A stretch of 64,000 nucleotides of DNA from the NCBI RefSeq assembly GCF_026210795.1, contig NC_089438.1, forward strand, positions 4,981,501 to 5,045,500, in the 5' to 3' direction. Shown piece after piece: positions 1 through 11,134 of this stretch. This stretch comes from Rhizophagus irregularis (Eukaryota; Glomeromycota; Glomeromycetes; Glomerales; Glomeraceae). The notes under the pieces were generated by a model. That model was not told the origin of the DNA, ran no database searches, and was given only the letters and a program-made list of their open reading frames with translations. How positions within the stretch are numbered: position 1 is the stretch's first letter; the number at the start of each line of letters is the position of its first letter. Made by a program: the position numbers and the translations under genes.

Positions 1-1317
1 AACTGTGAAGACGCGAGCGACTTCCTTTGCAATTGCTTCACAGTATTTTAATTTTTGAAAATCATTTTCAGTGATTGGACGTGTTTTATCACCTTGGAAT
101 ATTCTATCAATTTCTTCTATCAATTTCTTTTTCACATCTAGATTATGTGCAATATAGTATATAATGTACGAAATTGTGTTTGCTGTCTAAATAAAAAAAA
201 AAAATTTAATATAATTCAGGCTAAGGTTCAGCATTTCTTTGAAATTACTTACTGTATCAGTTCCACCAAGAAATCCATCAAAAATAATACCACGAATTTC
301 AGTATCAGTCATAGGTCTATCCAAAGCTTCACCGCCAACAGTTTTGACATGATTAACATCACGAGGTGTATTCGCAGTAATTAACGATGTTAACATATCA
401 TTTTTTAAAGGTTTATCCAATGATGTATTTTCAATTGCTTGTCTACGTCTCTTAATAATTTCATCCAGTCTTTTATTAATAAATCTTAAATTTAAAAGTA
501 AGTCATCTGCTTTACTCTTAAAAAATGGAATATAATGTCGTAAGAAAGGAGATACGTATACAAACATTATAAAACCCAAAAGATGTTTACGAAATGCTTG
601 AACTAATTTTACAGAATCATCGACTATTGCTGATGGATGATCAGATTGTTCATCACTGAGAGTATCAAAATAAGCTGCCATTGAATAAGATCTTTCTCCA
701 GTTAACAATTTAGTAATCATATCGTTTGTGTATTGATTAAACCATGCAGTAAAATCCAATTTATTTTTATTTTCTTTGATAATTTCTTCTTTAAGGAATA
801 ACTTATTCCAATAACCTTCCAGTTCGTTGAAAAGTTTGTTTGTCCAATCAATAGCTTCATTAGTAAATTTCGGTGACAAAATAGCTTGAGAGAAAAACTG
901 ACGATTATATTTCCACGATTTAAGATCTTGATTTAACAATATTCCTTTTCCTTCAATTCCCAATTCTTTTAATCCTTCACTATCAGGATATGTCACATGT
1001 GAATTTTTTGTCGAAGGCGTTAAAAGTTTTTTAATATACTCTATTTTAGATAAAACTATAGTTCGTCTATTCAACTGAACCTCGTACATATCACCATATT
1101 TCTTGTAATTATATCCATAAAATTCTTTGATATTTCCTTTAGACCACAAATAGTATTGAGGTAAATTACCAATGAATGGGAATGGAAATGGTCCAGGTAA
1201 AGGATTGGCACGAGTAAAATATTTGTAATAATATTGTGCCACATAGATCGTTAATATGGTACTTAAAAATAAAAGAAAATCACTAATTCCAAAATTTTCG
1301 AATAATTTAAAAACCAT
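1..1317 (-). CDS. cytochrome P450, 3' part cut off by window edge
   Basis: Haem-thiolate monooxygenase of the endoplasmic reticulum; the substrate is not known. Exon 1 is 253-1317 (355 codons), the intron is 187-252 (66 nt, donor GTAAGT, acceptor TTTAG) and exon 2 runs from 186 past the left edge. The start is followed by a membrane anchor (residues about 12-32), then the proline-rich hinge PLPGPFPFPF. Exon 1 ends in the I-helix motif GGTDT and exon 2 opens with TANT, giving the oxygen-activation motif GGTDTTANT exactly across the splice. The haem loop lies outside the window. The protein is nearly identical to the copy at 5910-7588, with the same intron position and phase, so this is a tandem duplicate. 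Completeness cannot be judged from here. Confidence 0.9.
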
Positions 1318-1831
1318 CTCGTTTTCTTTTTTCCTTTATTTATTTATTATTTTTTTTTTTGACCAAAAAATGATTTTATTAAATCATTGTGCGATAACTA
1401 AATTGAGTAAGCTTTTAAGTGTAGAACAACATTGAGAAAAATACTTATTAAGTAATCTCATACTAAAATTATACACAACATATTCTTTTTAATTTACTAT
1501 ATACAGTTTAATTTGATTATTCGTGATGTCAAAGCACGTGTTGGAGTTTACAATGCAATACTGTAATACTATTGTATGTATAATTACTTGCTAATAAAAT
1601 TTTAAATGTATTGTAAAATTAATATTACAGTACATTATATACAAACCATGTTAATTAGTCTTGTAGGGACATTGTACTATAGCTAATAATACAGATCGTA
1701 ATATAAATTGTTTTGTACTTTCATTATAAAAAATTTATTGTACAATTTATTGCTAAAGTGCTATTACAATATATTGAAATTGATAATAAAACAGTTTTAA
1801 TGTTTTATCTTCGGAACCTTTTGGAATTTAC
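1318..1831. other. intergenic, AT-rich
   Basis: This is the upstream side of the minus-strand P450 at 1-1317. It contains AT-rich, non-coding sequence and T tracts. No gene, tRNA or clear repeat is seen. Confidence 0.5.
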
Positions 1832-4070
1832 CATTTAATCCAGCCAAGAATCAGAAACCCGTTCCTACAAAAAAGAGAGAAAAGGAACCATTAATAAAGT
1901 TTCCTAATAAAAAAGTTTCAAAAAATTCTAACTTACCACCCAATCCATTCAAGCAAGAAGTGGAAACCCGTCCCTCTAAAAAGAAAAAAAACGATAATAA
2001 AAAACGTTTTTAACTTGGTTCAAAATTTTATTTTTCCAAAAATTTAACTAATTTCGCACTTGTACAACATAAAATCCATTATCATACCGAGAGATAATGA
2101 AGTCAGGGAAGATAAAAGAAGACGTTACTATAATTAACGTCTTTTCTTAAGTCAGGAGTCTCATGATACAAAAGAAAATCAAAAAAAAAAAGTTAATAAA
2201 AATTATTTTTAATGAAGTTCCAAATTTTTTTATTTGAAACTCACCTGGGAATCTGTTGTCACCGATTTCCTTACAAAAACCAAGTTTCAAATATTTTTTT
2301 TTTCGAAACTATCTCTGGGATCCCGTTATAAGTCAGAGCTGATTCCCTATCAAATAGGAAAAAGATTAAAAACTGAGTTTGATTTTTAGTTTTGAATTCA
2401 TCTTTTTTGAAACTTAATCTTGGATTTAGTTCCAAGTCAAAGTCGATTCCCTACGAAAAAGTAAAAGAAAGATTAATAAAAGTTTCTTTCTTTTTTCGAA
2501 ACTCACTTGGGAATATGGTGCTCACGTTGGAGCCGATTTCCTGAGCCGATTTCCCTATAAAAAAGGAAAAAAAATTAAAAAAAAACTTTTATAAAAAAGT
2601 TTTAATTCCTTTTTTCAAAACTTGCCTGTTCCAAGCGCCTAGACTCATCTAAAAATAAGAAAAACTGAGGCTTATTTTTCACCAAGACCCTACATGTCCA
2701 TACCGTCTAAAAAAAGGAGAAAATAAAAATTTAGTAACCATTTTAAGACGGAAATAAAAATTTAAATAAATAATATACTCACAAAAATCCCACATCCAAA
2801 GAGCCAAAGAAACGCATAAAAAAAAATAACAAACAATTAAAAACTATTCATTAAAATAAAAAAAAAATTCAAGAAAAAAAAGGGGAGAATCTTACCCGGA
2901 ATTTTGCATCAAAAGAAACTGAAAGAACCACCTAAGAAAAAAACTGAAATGTTAATAACATTCCATCAAAAGAGTTAATTTGAAATAAAAGAAAACACCA
3001 TTCACCGAATCTACGTTCAAAGATCCACCTAAAAAAAATGTTAGTTGCAGTTCGTTAAAAGGCGCAGTAAAGAAAAAAAATGAAATCATATATTTACCGA
3101 ATCCCAATATCCAGAGAAATCCGAAAGAACCATCTAAAAAAAAAGAAAGAGAATGAAAGTTAATATCTGTTCGTTAAACTAATAATAAAAAAAGAATTAA
3201 AAAAAAACTTGCCAAATTCTTATATCCATATCCAAAGAGACTAGAAAACTCAAATTAAGTATAAAACAACACCTTAAGCCACATGTCCAAAGAATCGCCT
3301 AAAAAAGAATAAAAACAATAAAATGAAATCATTAGTAAAACATTTCGCTAAAGAAATAAATTAGAAAGAAAAAAAATATTTTTTTCGGAAGAGATAATAC
3401 GCCCAGGGACATGACCATCTAAAAAAAAGAGAAAATTGTAAAACATTTCACTAAAGAAATAAATTAAAAAAATATATCGATATATATATTTTTTTGGAAG
3501 CTCTTACCGAAATAATACGTGCGCCGTCTAAAAAATAAGAGGAAATCGAAACATTAATAAAATGTTTCGTTACTGTAAATTAAAAAGAACAAGAAACTCA
3601 CCCACAGAATTCAACGAGTCAAAAGCTCTGAACGAGCTCCCATCCCACGTATCCAAAGAATTGAAAAGTCGCCTAAAAAAAGGGAAAAAAGAACTGTTAG
3701 TAAAATTTGTTGAAAAAAAAAAATTCATTTTACTCGCCGAAATCCCGTCTTCAAAGCAACCTTCCCAGCCATCTAAAAAATAAGAAAACAAAACATAAGA
3801 AATGTTTCGTTAAAGAATTAATTTGAAAAAAAATACAGTTCACCAAAATTCAAAAATCCAAGTGTCCAGGCCCGTCTAAATAAAAAAGATAAAATTTGAT
3901 ATGTTAAAATAGTAAAAAATTTACTAAAAACAAAATCTCATGCGTCAAAGAGATTCAAAGAATCGCCTAAAAAAATGAAAACGAACTGTTAGTAGCTGTT
4001 CGTTAAAATATTAATGAAAAATAAATTAAAAACTTACAAAATATCGCGTCCAGAAGACTGAAGGAGCCAC
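1832..4070 (-). other. tandem array of about 22 microexon-like units
   Basis: Read on the minus strand, each unit has a T-tract ending in AG, a 20-71-nt block, then a donor such as GTAAGT, GTGAGT or GCAAGT. Blocks with both borders, in minus order: 4038-4070, 3925-3966, 3844-3875, 3738-3772 (GC donor), 3602-3672, 3508-3527, 3273-3298, 3213-3240 (GC donor), 3098-3133, 3006-3028, 2896-2931, 2683-2706, 2626-2648 (GC donor), 2507-2554, 2245-2269, 1937-1975, 1832-1864. Decayed blocks end near 3418 (donor lost), 2815 (acceptor AG changed to AT), 2450 and 2346 (donors lost). Spacing is about 60 or 110 nt. Most blocks resemble RTGGTTCTTT...GGGATTCG, while a left-hand subgroup starts GGAAATCGGCTC. Between blocks recur TTTTACTAAC-like branch-point strings. 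Either this is a microexon gene grown by exon+intron duplication, or a minisatellite whose unit mimics an exon. No first exon or continuous frame could be fixed. Confidence 0.6.
2106..2156. repeat. imperfect hairpin inside the microexon array
   Basis: The string AAAAGAAGACGTTA is followed after a short loop by TAACGTCTTTTCTT, an inverted repeat of about 14 nt per arm. It lies in the one long gap (1976-2244) between exon-like blocks, where no block with splice borders is seen. Confidence 0.5.
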
Positions 4071-4157
4071 CTAAAAGGAAAAATAGAAACGTATAAGCAT
4101 TTTATTAAAGGATTTGTTTTTTTTTGTGGGTGGTTTTCAACACTTTTTTTAAATAAA

Positions 4158-4288
4158 ATACGAAAAAGAAAGGATGGAAAGGGGAAGGAAATGAAGGAGG
4201 GGAGAAGGAACGAAAGGAAAACGAAGGAAAAAGAAATGGAAAAAAAAGGAAGGAAAAGGAGTAAAGGGGAAGAAAAATAGTTTAAAAT
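4158..4288. repeat. polypurine tract (polypyrimidine on minus)
   Basis: About 130 nt of almost pure A/G (GGAAGG, GAAAGG and AAGGAGGGG runs) lies just upstream, in minus orientation, of the first microexon-like block. On the minus strand it is C/T-rich, like many fungal promoter tracts, but a promoter role is only inference. Confidence 0.55.
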
Positions 4289-4376
4289 AGGTTAGATAAA
4301 TTGCGGCAGAGCTTTTCCCCAATATGGATTATAATTTTTTTTTATTATTTATTACTAATATTGATCTGAATCTATT

Positions 4377-5255
4377 TATTTTATTTTATTTTAAAAATTT
4401 AGACAATGACGGGCTGGGAGCCATACAAGTCTGGAAGCTGAGCCCTTAAAAATAAACTACAATACTACACTAACCAAGTATAAACCCAACCCTTTTGACA
4501 TAACTCGAGCAGGATCGTACTGCCTATTATTTATAAAAACAACACTATGCATTACCTGCATTGTACGAAAGAAGAGAAAAAGAAAAAGAAGAAACAGAAA
4601 AATGAAAAAAATAAAGAAAAAAAAAGAAAATAACAGATAATTATAATTAATGAAATCTATATATTAGTTAAAATGAATAAAGGAGGCCCATCCACCAGAA
4701 TGAAGGTAATTCGAGGTCGGGATCGATGCACGGTCAAAAAGACCATTAGAGATCGCAGAATTCTCAGGTGGCCGCAGCGTCGATTCATTGTTAAATTGAA
4801 TGGGTAATGTTTGTAATTACGTTTTTAATTTTTGTTAATATTCAGGGAGCATTTCCAAGAGTGAAGTTTGTTATTGTGTTGCGTTTTGTATATTGATTGC
4901 TGTATTGAAGTGAAGAAGTCAAAAATAATTTGTCGTGTGACTGAATGTTTATTCATAAATGATTGAACGACTTCAACAATGTTTTGAGGAATCAATTGAT
5001 GAAGAACTAAATAAATGTCATGAGTATTGCTTGTGACAGGTAAAAATAGGGTGTATTTGTTAACGACGTCAGGTATGAATAAGACAAGACAATGGTTGGA
5101 AACAGTTAATTAGAATATTAAGAATTAATAAAAGGACGTAAGTTCTGACAAAAACCCAGGTGTTCATTGGTATCAGGGTGATTGGTGCAGATAAGGCAAG
5201 GGATTCCATATAGTTTTGGGTAATGTTTTAATAAAATATCTCCACAAGGGAGAAG
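4377..5255 (-). mobile_element. 5'-truncated LINE, 3' part only
   Basis: A non-LTR retrotransposon remnant in minus orientation. It is flanked by a perfect 16-bp duplication, TTGATCTGAATCTATT, at 4361-4376 and 5256-5271, and its left (3') end is a TAAAA-rich tail, as target-primed reverse transcription leaves. Around 5160-5210 the minus strand reads CLICTNHPDTNEHLGFC, a Cys/His knuckle like the TNDHIWLCP motif in the LINE at 24855-28342. No reverse transcriptase remains. The short plus-strand ORF near 4672 is antisense to it. Confidence 0.8.
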
Positions 5256-5271
5256 TTGATCTGAATCTATT

Positions 5272-5909
5272 GGAATCCTCAAGAGTCGTGGGCATGGTCA
5301 CGTGGACGCGGTTGTAGCCGTGGAAGCTATGGTCATGATGAAGGATTTGGACAAAAGTAAAAAATTCTATTTACATTCAATTTAATTATATATTTGCGAA
5401 ATATTTAGTAAATAGCAAATAGTAAATGGCAAATATAAATATAAAAATACATGTAAAATATTTTAAAAATAGCAAATATTATCTCGCAAAGTTTATTTTT
5501 TATTAATTAATTGCAAAAGTTTTGTGAAATATTTGTACATTATATAAACCAAAATATTCATAAGAATAAGTATTTTACAAGTGTTTGCAAATATTGTTGG
5601 TAATAAGTACTTGTGATTGATTATCAGTATTTTTATTGCTTAAAGTAATCAAATATTTATTAAACAAAAATAAAATAAAATAAAATAAAGAAACAAACTA
5701 AATAATAATAAATTTCAAACTATTATCTTTGTCAATTTCGGTATCAAAATAGTAACTCGGTAAAGGTAATTAATTTTAGCAGGAAAATTTTAGTATTACA
5801 TTTTCCTGAAACTACTGCGGAATGTTTTAAAGAACTTTAATAAAATATTGATTACATAGCAAAATTTTTAAAAAATTATTTACCGTATCTTTATATTAAA
5901 TTACAAGAA
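5272..5909. other. intergenic; short coding-like scrap at its left end
   Basis: Just right of the LINE target duplication a plus-strand frame ends in a Gly/Arg-rich stretch (SRGRGCSRGSYGH, stop near 5357). It is unusually GC-rich and may be the tail of a gene interrupted by the LINE, but it has an upstream stop and is not called. The rest is AT-rich with GCAAATA-like repeats (about 5390-5500) and an (AAAAT)n run near 5665. Confidence 0.4.
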
Positions 5910-7588
5910 TCAATTTCTTGGTTTAATTTCAACTAATAATTCGGTACAAGCAGTCACACCGCCACTTACAACTTTTAAAGGAGCATTCATGTCTACTAGA
6001 TCAATTTCGTATTTTCTATATAATAAAGCAATCAAACAAACTAATTCAATCATTGCCAATTTTCTTCCTGGGCATATTCTTAATCCTCCACCAAACATGA
6101 GAAATGAAAGTTTCTTTGACTCAGAACCTTCAACCAGCCATCTATCAGGATTAAATTTATCAGAATCTTCCCAATAGTCTTTATTATAATGAATAGCATC
6201 GGCATTGATTCGAAACATTGTCCCGGCTGGCCATTTATATCCTGCTATTTCATCAGGTTTATTGATTGATCTTAAAATCGTAGGTACAACTGTGAAAACG
6301 CGAGAGACTTCCTTTGCAATTGCTTCACAGTATTTTAACTTTTGAAAATCATTTTCAGTAATTGGACGTGTTTTATCACCTTGGAATATTCTATCAATTT
6401 CTTCTATCATTTTCTTTTTCACATCTGGATTATGTGCAATATAGTATATAACGAACGAAATCGTGTTTGCTGTCTAAATAAAAAAAAAATTATAATATAA
6501 TTCAGGCTAAGGTTCAGCATTTCTTTGAAATTACTTACTGTATCAGTTCCACCAAGAAATCCATCAAAAATAACACCCCGAATTTCAGTATCAGTCATAG
6601 GTCTATCCAAAGCTTCACCGCCAACAGTTTTGGTATAATTAACATCACGAGGTGTATTCGCAGTAATTAACGATGTCAACATATCATTTGTTAAAGGTTT
6701 ATCCAATGATGTATTTTCAATTGCTTGTCTACGTCTCTTAATAATTTCATCCAGTCTTTCATTAATAAATCTTACGTTTTGAAGTAAATCATCTGCTTTA
6801 TTCTTAAAAAATGGAATATAATGTCGTAAGAAAGGAGGTACGAATGCAAATATTATAAAACCCAAAAGATGTTTACGAAGCGCATGAACTAATTTTACAG
6901 AATCATTGACTATTGCTGGTGGGTGATCAGATTTTTCATCACTGAGAGTATCAAAATAAGCTGCCATTGAATAAGATCTTTCCCCAGTTAATAATTTAAT
7001 AATCATATCATTTGTGTATTGATTAAACCATGCAGTAAAATCCAATTTATTTTTATTTTCTTGAAACAATTTATTCCAATAACCTTCTAATTCATTGAAA
7101 ATTCTGTTAGTCCAATCAATAGCTTCGTTAGTAAATTTCGGTGACAAAATAGCTTGCGTAAAAAATTGACGATTATATTTCCATGATTTAAAATTTTCAT
7201 TTAATAATATTCCTTTCCCTTGAACACCCAATTCTTCTAATCCTTCATTGTCAGGAAATCTCACTATATGTAAATGTTTTGTTGAAGGTGTTAAAAGTTT
7301 ATCAATATATTCTGATCTAGATAAAACTATCTCTCGTCCACCCATTTGAACCTCATATATTTCACCGTATTTCTTGTAATTATCTCCGTAAAATAACTTG
7401 GTGTCACCTTTATATTGCAAATAAAATTGAGGTATATTACCAACGAATGGAAACGGGAAAGGGCCGGGCATAGGATTGACACGAGTAAAATATTTGTAAT
7501 AAAAATGTGCCACATAGATCGCTAATATGGTACTTAAAAACAAAAGAAAATCACCAATTTCAAGATTTTCGAACGATTTTAAAACCAT
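5910..7588 (-). CDS. cytochrome P450, intact
   Basis: A complete two-exon P450 of 537 residues. Exon 1 is 6539-7588 (350 codons), the intron is 6474-6538 (65 nt, GTAAGT...TTTAG) and exon 2 is 5910-6473. It has an N-terminal anchor (about 12-30), hinge PMPGPFPFPF, I-helix GGTDT (346-350) continued as TANT, K-helix EVSR (405-408, the ExxR pair), FNPDRW, and haem loop FGGGLRICPGRK with Cys484 as axial ligand. The length is normal for a microsomal P450. It lacks the short LKEEIIKE segment present in the first copy, which is a natural length polymorphism of the family. Its substrate and partner reductase are not known. It lies in a same-strand tandem array with 1-1317, 8398-10063 and 11135-12845. 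Confidence 0.95.
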
Positions 7589-8397
7589 TTTGTCGTTTTC
7601 TTTTCTTTTTTTTTAATTTTAGAATCTTTTTTTCTAATCAGGTAACATATTTATATTGTTTCGGAATTACGAAAATTATTTATGCGTGTCAAGAATAGTT
7701 AACCATACGAACAATAAATACTATTTAACAGTAGTATAACTAAGTTGGGTAAACTCTAAATCTGTCAATATGTTATCAACAATCAAATTTTATTTTTCTA
7801 AAAATGTAGACGAATCAACAATCAAAAATTATATTTTATTATTAATCAAAAATATGTTTTACATGTTGAGTAACTACCCCATAGAATGACTTATTGTTAG
7901 TCTCGGCATCAAAAATGGCATTCCGGGTAAACTAGGAAACGGAAATCATTAAGTTTTATTGATGTGCATCGTCACGTGCTGGACGGACATTCCCAGTATT
8001 TGAAGAATTATATAGCCTTTCGCTTACACTTTGAGCCGAAATCGGATCACTTGAATAATATATATTTCAGGCTGGAACTATTTGAAATTTTTGGCCAACA
8101 CTATGCTTCTTCGTTCCGACGCTTTTATTGTCTCAAATTTTGATCTTTGGGTTAAAAAATTCATTTATATATACATTTTTTAAAGATGGAAGACTCTATA
8201 AGCACTATAAATATAAAAGAGGAATTCTTATTAACACATTAACTTAAGTGAAGAAAACTCGGTATTACATTTTCTGAAGCTACTGTATAATGTTTCTTAA
8301 AGCTTCAAGAAGAATTTAACTGTATTATTTAAACATTTTATTCTAAAATTTTTTTTAGAAAAAAAAAATTTACAGTATTTTATAAATACAAGAACGT
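7589..8397. other. intergenic between P450 copies
   Basis: It holds the likely promoter of the intact P450 (T-rich sequence from 7589 to 7650) and the downstream region of the broken copy. The stretch near 7960-8120 is less AT-rich but shows no frame, repeat end or RNA gene that I can recognise. Confidence 0.4.
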
Positions 8398-10063
8398 TCA
8401 ATCTCTTGGTTTAATTTCAACTAATAATTCAGTACAAACAATTACACTGCCACTTATAGTTTTTAAGGAGAATTCATATCTACTAAATCAATTTCGTATT
8501 TTCTATATAATATGTAAAGCCATCAAACAAATTAGTTCAATCATTGCCAACTTTCTTCCTGAGCAAATTCTTAATCCACCGACAAACATGAGTAATGAAT
8601 GCTTGTTTGGCTCCAAACCTTCAACCATCCACCTATCAGGGTTAAATTTATCAGGATCCTCACAACAATCTTCATTTTTATGAATAACATCAGCATTGAT
8701 TCGAAACATTGTACCGGCTGGCCATTGATATCCTGTTATTTCATCAGATTTTTCAATACATCTTGGGAAAATGCGAGAGACTTCCTTCACAATTACTTCA
8801 CAGTATTTTAACTTTTGAAAATCATTTTCAGTGATTGGACGTATTTTATCACCTTGAAATATCCTATTAATTTCTTCTATCATTTTCTTTTTCACGTCCG
8901 GATTACGTGCAATATAATAGATAATGAATGAAATCGCATTTGCGGTCTATATTAGAAAAAAAAATAAAAAAAATGGAATTTTTAATATAATCTTAGGCCA
9001 AGGTTTATTTATTTGAAAATTTTACTTACTGTATCACTTCCACCAAGAAACCCATCAAAAATAATACCACCAATTTCAGAATAAGTCATAGGTCTATCCA
9101 AAGCTTCACCACCAACAGTTTTGGTATAATTAACATCACGAGGTGTATTCGCAGTAATTACCGATGTTAACATATCATTTGGTAAAGGTTTATTTAATGA
9201 TGTATTCTCAATTTCTTGCTACGCTTCTTAAAAATTTCATCAAGTCTCCTGTTAATAAATTTCATATTTTGAAGTAATTCATCTGTTTATTCTTAAAAAA
9301 TGGGACATAATGTCGTAAGAAAGGAGAAACATAGTAAAACAATATAAATCCTAGATGATGTTTACGAATTGATTGAACTAATTTTACAGAATCATTGACT
9401 ATTGCTGGCGGGTGATCAGATTTTTCATCACTGAGAGTATCAAAATAGGCCGCCATTGAATAAGATCTTTCCCCAGTTAACAGTTTAATAATCATATCAT
9501 TTGTATATTGATTTTCTTTGATAATTTCTTCTTTAAGAAATAATTTATTCCAATAACCTTCCAGTTCGTTGAAAAGTTTGTTTGTCCAATAAACAGCTTC
9601 ATTATTAAATTTCGGTGACAAAATAGCTTGTGCAAAAAATTGACGATTATATTTCCACGATTTAAAATTATTATTTATTAATATTCCTTTCCCGCTAACT
9701 CCCAATTCTTCTAATCCCTTATTGTTGTAAGAAAATCTTATCACATGTGAATTTTTGTCGAAGGTGTTAAAAGTTTTTCAAATATTCCGCTCGATATAAA
9801 ATTATGAATCGTCCATTCAAATGAATCTCGTATATATCACCATATTTCTCATAATTATACCTGTAAAATACTTTGAAATTTCCTTTAAACCACCAGTAGA
9901 ATTGAATCAGATTACCAATAAACGGAAATGGGAAAGGGCCGGGTAAAGGATTAACGCGAGTAAAATATTTATAATAATACTGTGCCACATAGATCGTTAA
10001 TATAGTACTCAACAATAAAAGATAATCACCAATTCTAAAATCCTCAAATGATTTCAAAATCAT
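8398..10063 (-). pseudogene. cytochrome P450, recently broken copy
   Basis: It has the same two-exon plan as its neighbours: exon 1 about 9030-10063, intron 8947-9029, exon 2 8398-8946. Compared with the copies on either side it has a 1-nt loss in a T run near 9752 (shifts the frame after residue about 98), an in-frame 33-nt deletion near 9511 removing KNKLDFTAWFN, a 1-nt loss near 9284, a 4-nt gain near 8511 after the haem loop, and a 1-nt loss near 8467. The haem loop reads FVGGLRICSGRK, so the Cys ligand remains but two flanking residues differ (FV for FG, CS for CP). Loss of function is near certain. Overall identity is still high, so decay looks recent. Confidence 0.9.
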
Positions 10064-10412
10064 CTTAACTGTTAACGTTTATATTTGTTTTTATTTTTTA
10101 TCTTTCTCTTTTAACAAGTCTGGAAGAATAATTTTTGGCATATTTATATTATTTCATTTACATGCGGATTTTCAAAGATGATAAATGTGATGCATGTGAT
10201 GCATGATTTAATAAATTAACAAAAATAGTTATAATAAGGCTTGTAACGCAGAACTAACTAAATTCATCTCATAATATTTAGTGAAAAATTTAGCTATTAA
10301 CTGTTAAGGTAATATTGCATATTTTATCTCCTTTTAGAAAAGTCACAATTCAAAGCTTTAGCAGGATTTGGTTAAAAATTATGAAAATTGCATTGTTTTA
10401 ATGTAAATATAG
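10064..10412. other. intergenic, upstream of broken P450
   Basis: AT-rich sequence with a duplicated GTGATGCAT string near 10185-10205. No gene or repeat end is seen. Confidence 0.4.
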
Positions 10413-10786
10413 GCCGCATGCTTTAGTGCTGGCCAAGGTTGTTATAATTCCGGCCGAAATTACAAAAACCAGGAACACCATTGTATTTTCATTACATGTA
10501 TATATGGGCGTCCTTAACGTACAGTCGGGGTGTACGAAATTAACGTACGAACTGGCCCGAGTTTAGGGGTTATGCACTTGCACGTTATAGCGTTAACGTC
10601 AACTCCGGTCAGTTCGTACATTAATATCGTACACTCACTGTACATTAAGGAACCCGTGTATATATAACAAAATAGTATAATTTATTTATTAGTTTACATT
10701 AAGAATTTTTATTTTTATTTGCCGTATGCTTTAGTGTTGGCCAAGGTTTTTATAATTCCGGCCGAAATTACAAAAACCAGGAACAC
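10413..10786. repeat. 66-bp direct repeat pair flanking a MITE
   Basis: Two 66-bp copies, 10413-10478 and 10721-10786, both run from GCCG(C/T)ATGCTTTAGTG to CAGGAACAC with only a few differences. They contain the TAATTCCGGCCGAAATTA type of string seen elsewhere in the window. They lie on either side of the 151-bp element at 10506-10656. The arrangement could be one duplicated segment or two copies of a dispersed repeat. Confidence 0.75.
10506..10656. mobile_element. MITE, Mutator-like, 9-bp target duplication
   Basis: A 151-bp non-coding element with long imperfect terminal inverted repeats: left GGGCGTCCTTAACGTACAGT, right (reverse complement) CGGGTTCCTTAATGTACAGT. The similarity continues through GTACGAA and ATTAACGTACGAACTG. 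It is flanked by TGTATATAT at 10497-10505 and 10657-10665. A 9-bp duplication and long inverted repeats fit the Mutator superfamily. It codes for nothing, so it depends on a transposase elsewhere. Confidence 0.8.
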
Positions 10787-11134
10787 AGTATAATTTATAT
10801 ACCGTGGCAATTAGCAATTATCTCCAATTATCGTTGGATTTTGACATACTTTTTTCAAGAAATACAGTAGTACTTGAATATTAGACGGTGGTGGAGTACG
10901 GACTTTCATTCCTGCCCAGAGATTGTTCAACGAGTTTAAGTTCGAGCTCTGTATGAACGACTTCGACATTGCAAAATATCCTTATTTATGTTAGACTATT
11001 TATATTGTATAATATGCTTGTATGTGTGGTATTATGTTGTGGGAAAATGTAATTCTAATAATAATTGAATTATTTATTTATTTGTTTTTTTTTAAAAAAA
11101 ATACAAATACAAAAATAAGAAAAATACTAATTTA

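Noticed and set aside
3562-3791. Two overlapping 73-residue frames on opposite strands
   Set aside because: Both run through two repeat units of the microexon array and their splice-like borders. Composition and overlap show they are by-products of the repeat.
4672-4810. 46-codon plus-strand frame rich in Arg
   Set aside because: It lies wholly inside the LINE fragment and is antisense to its coding strand.
8599-8811. Plus-strand frame of 70 residues
   Set aside because: It is the antisense shadow of the broken P450 exon 2.
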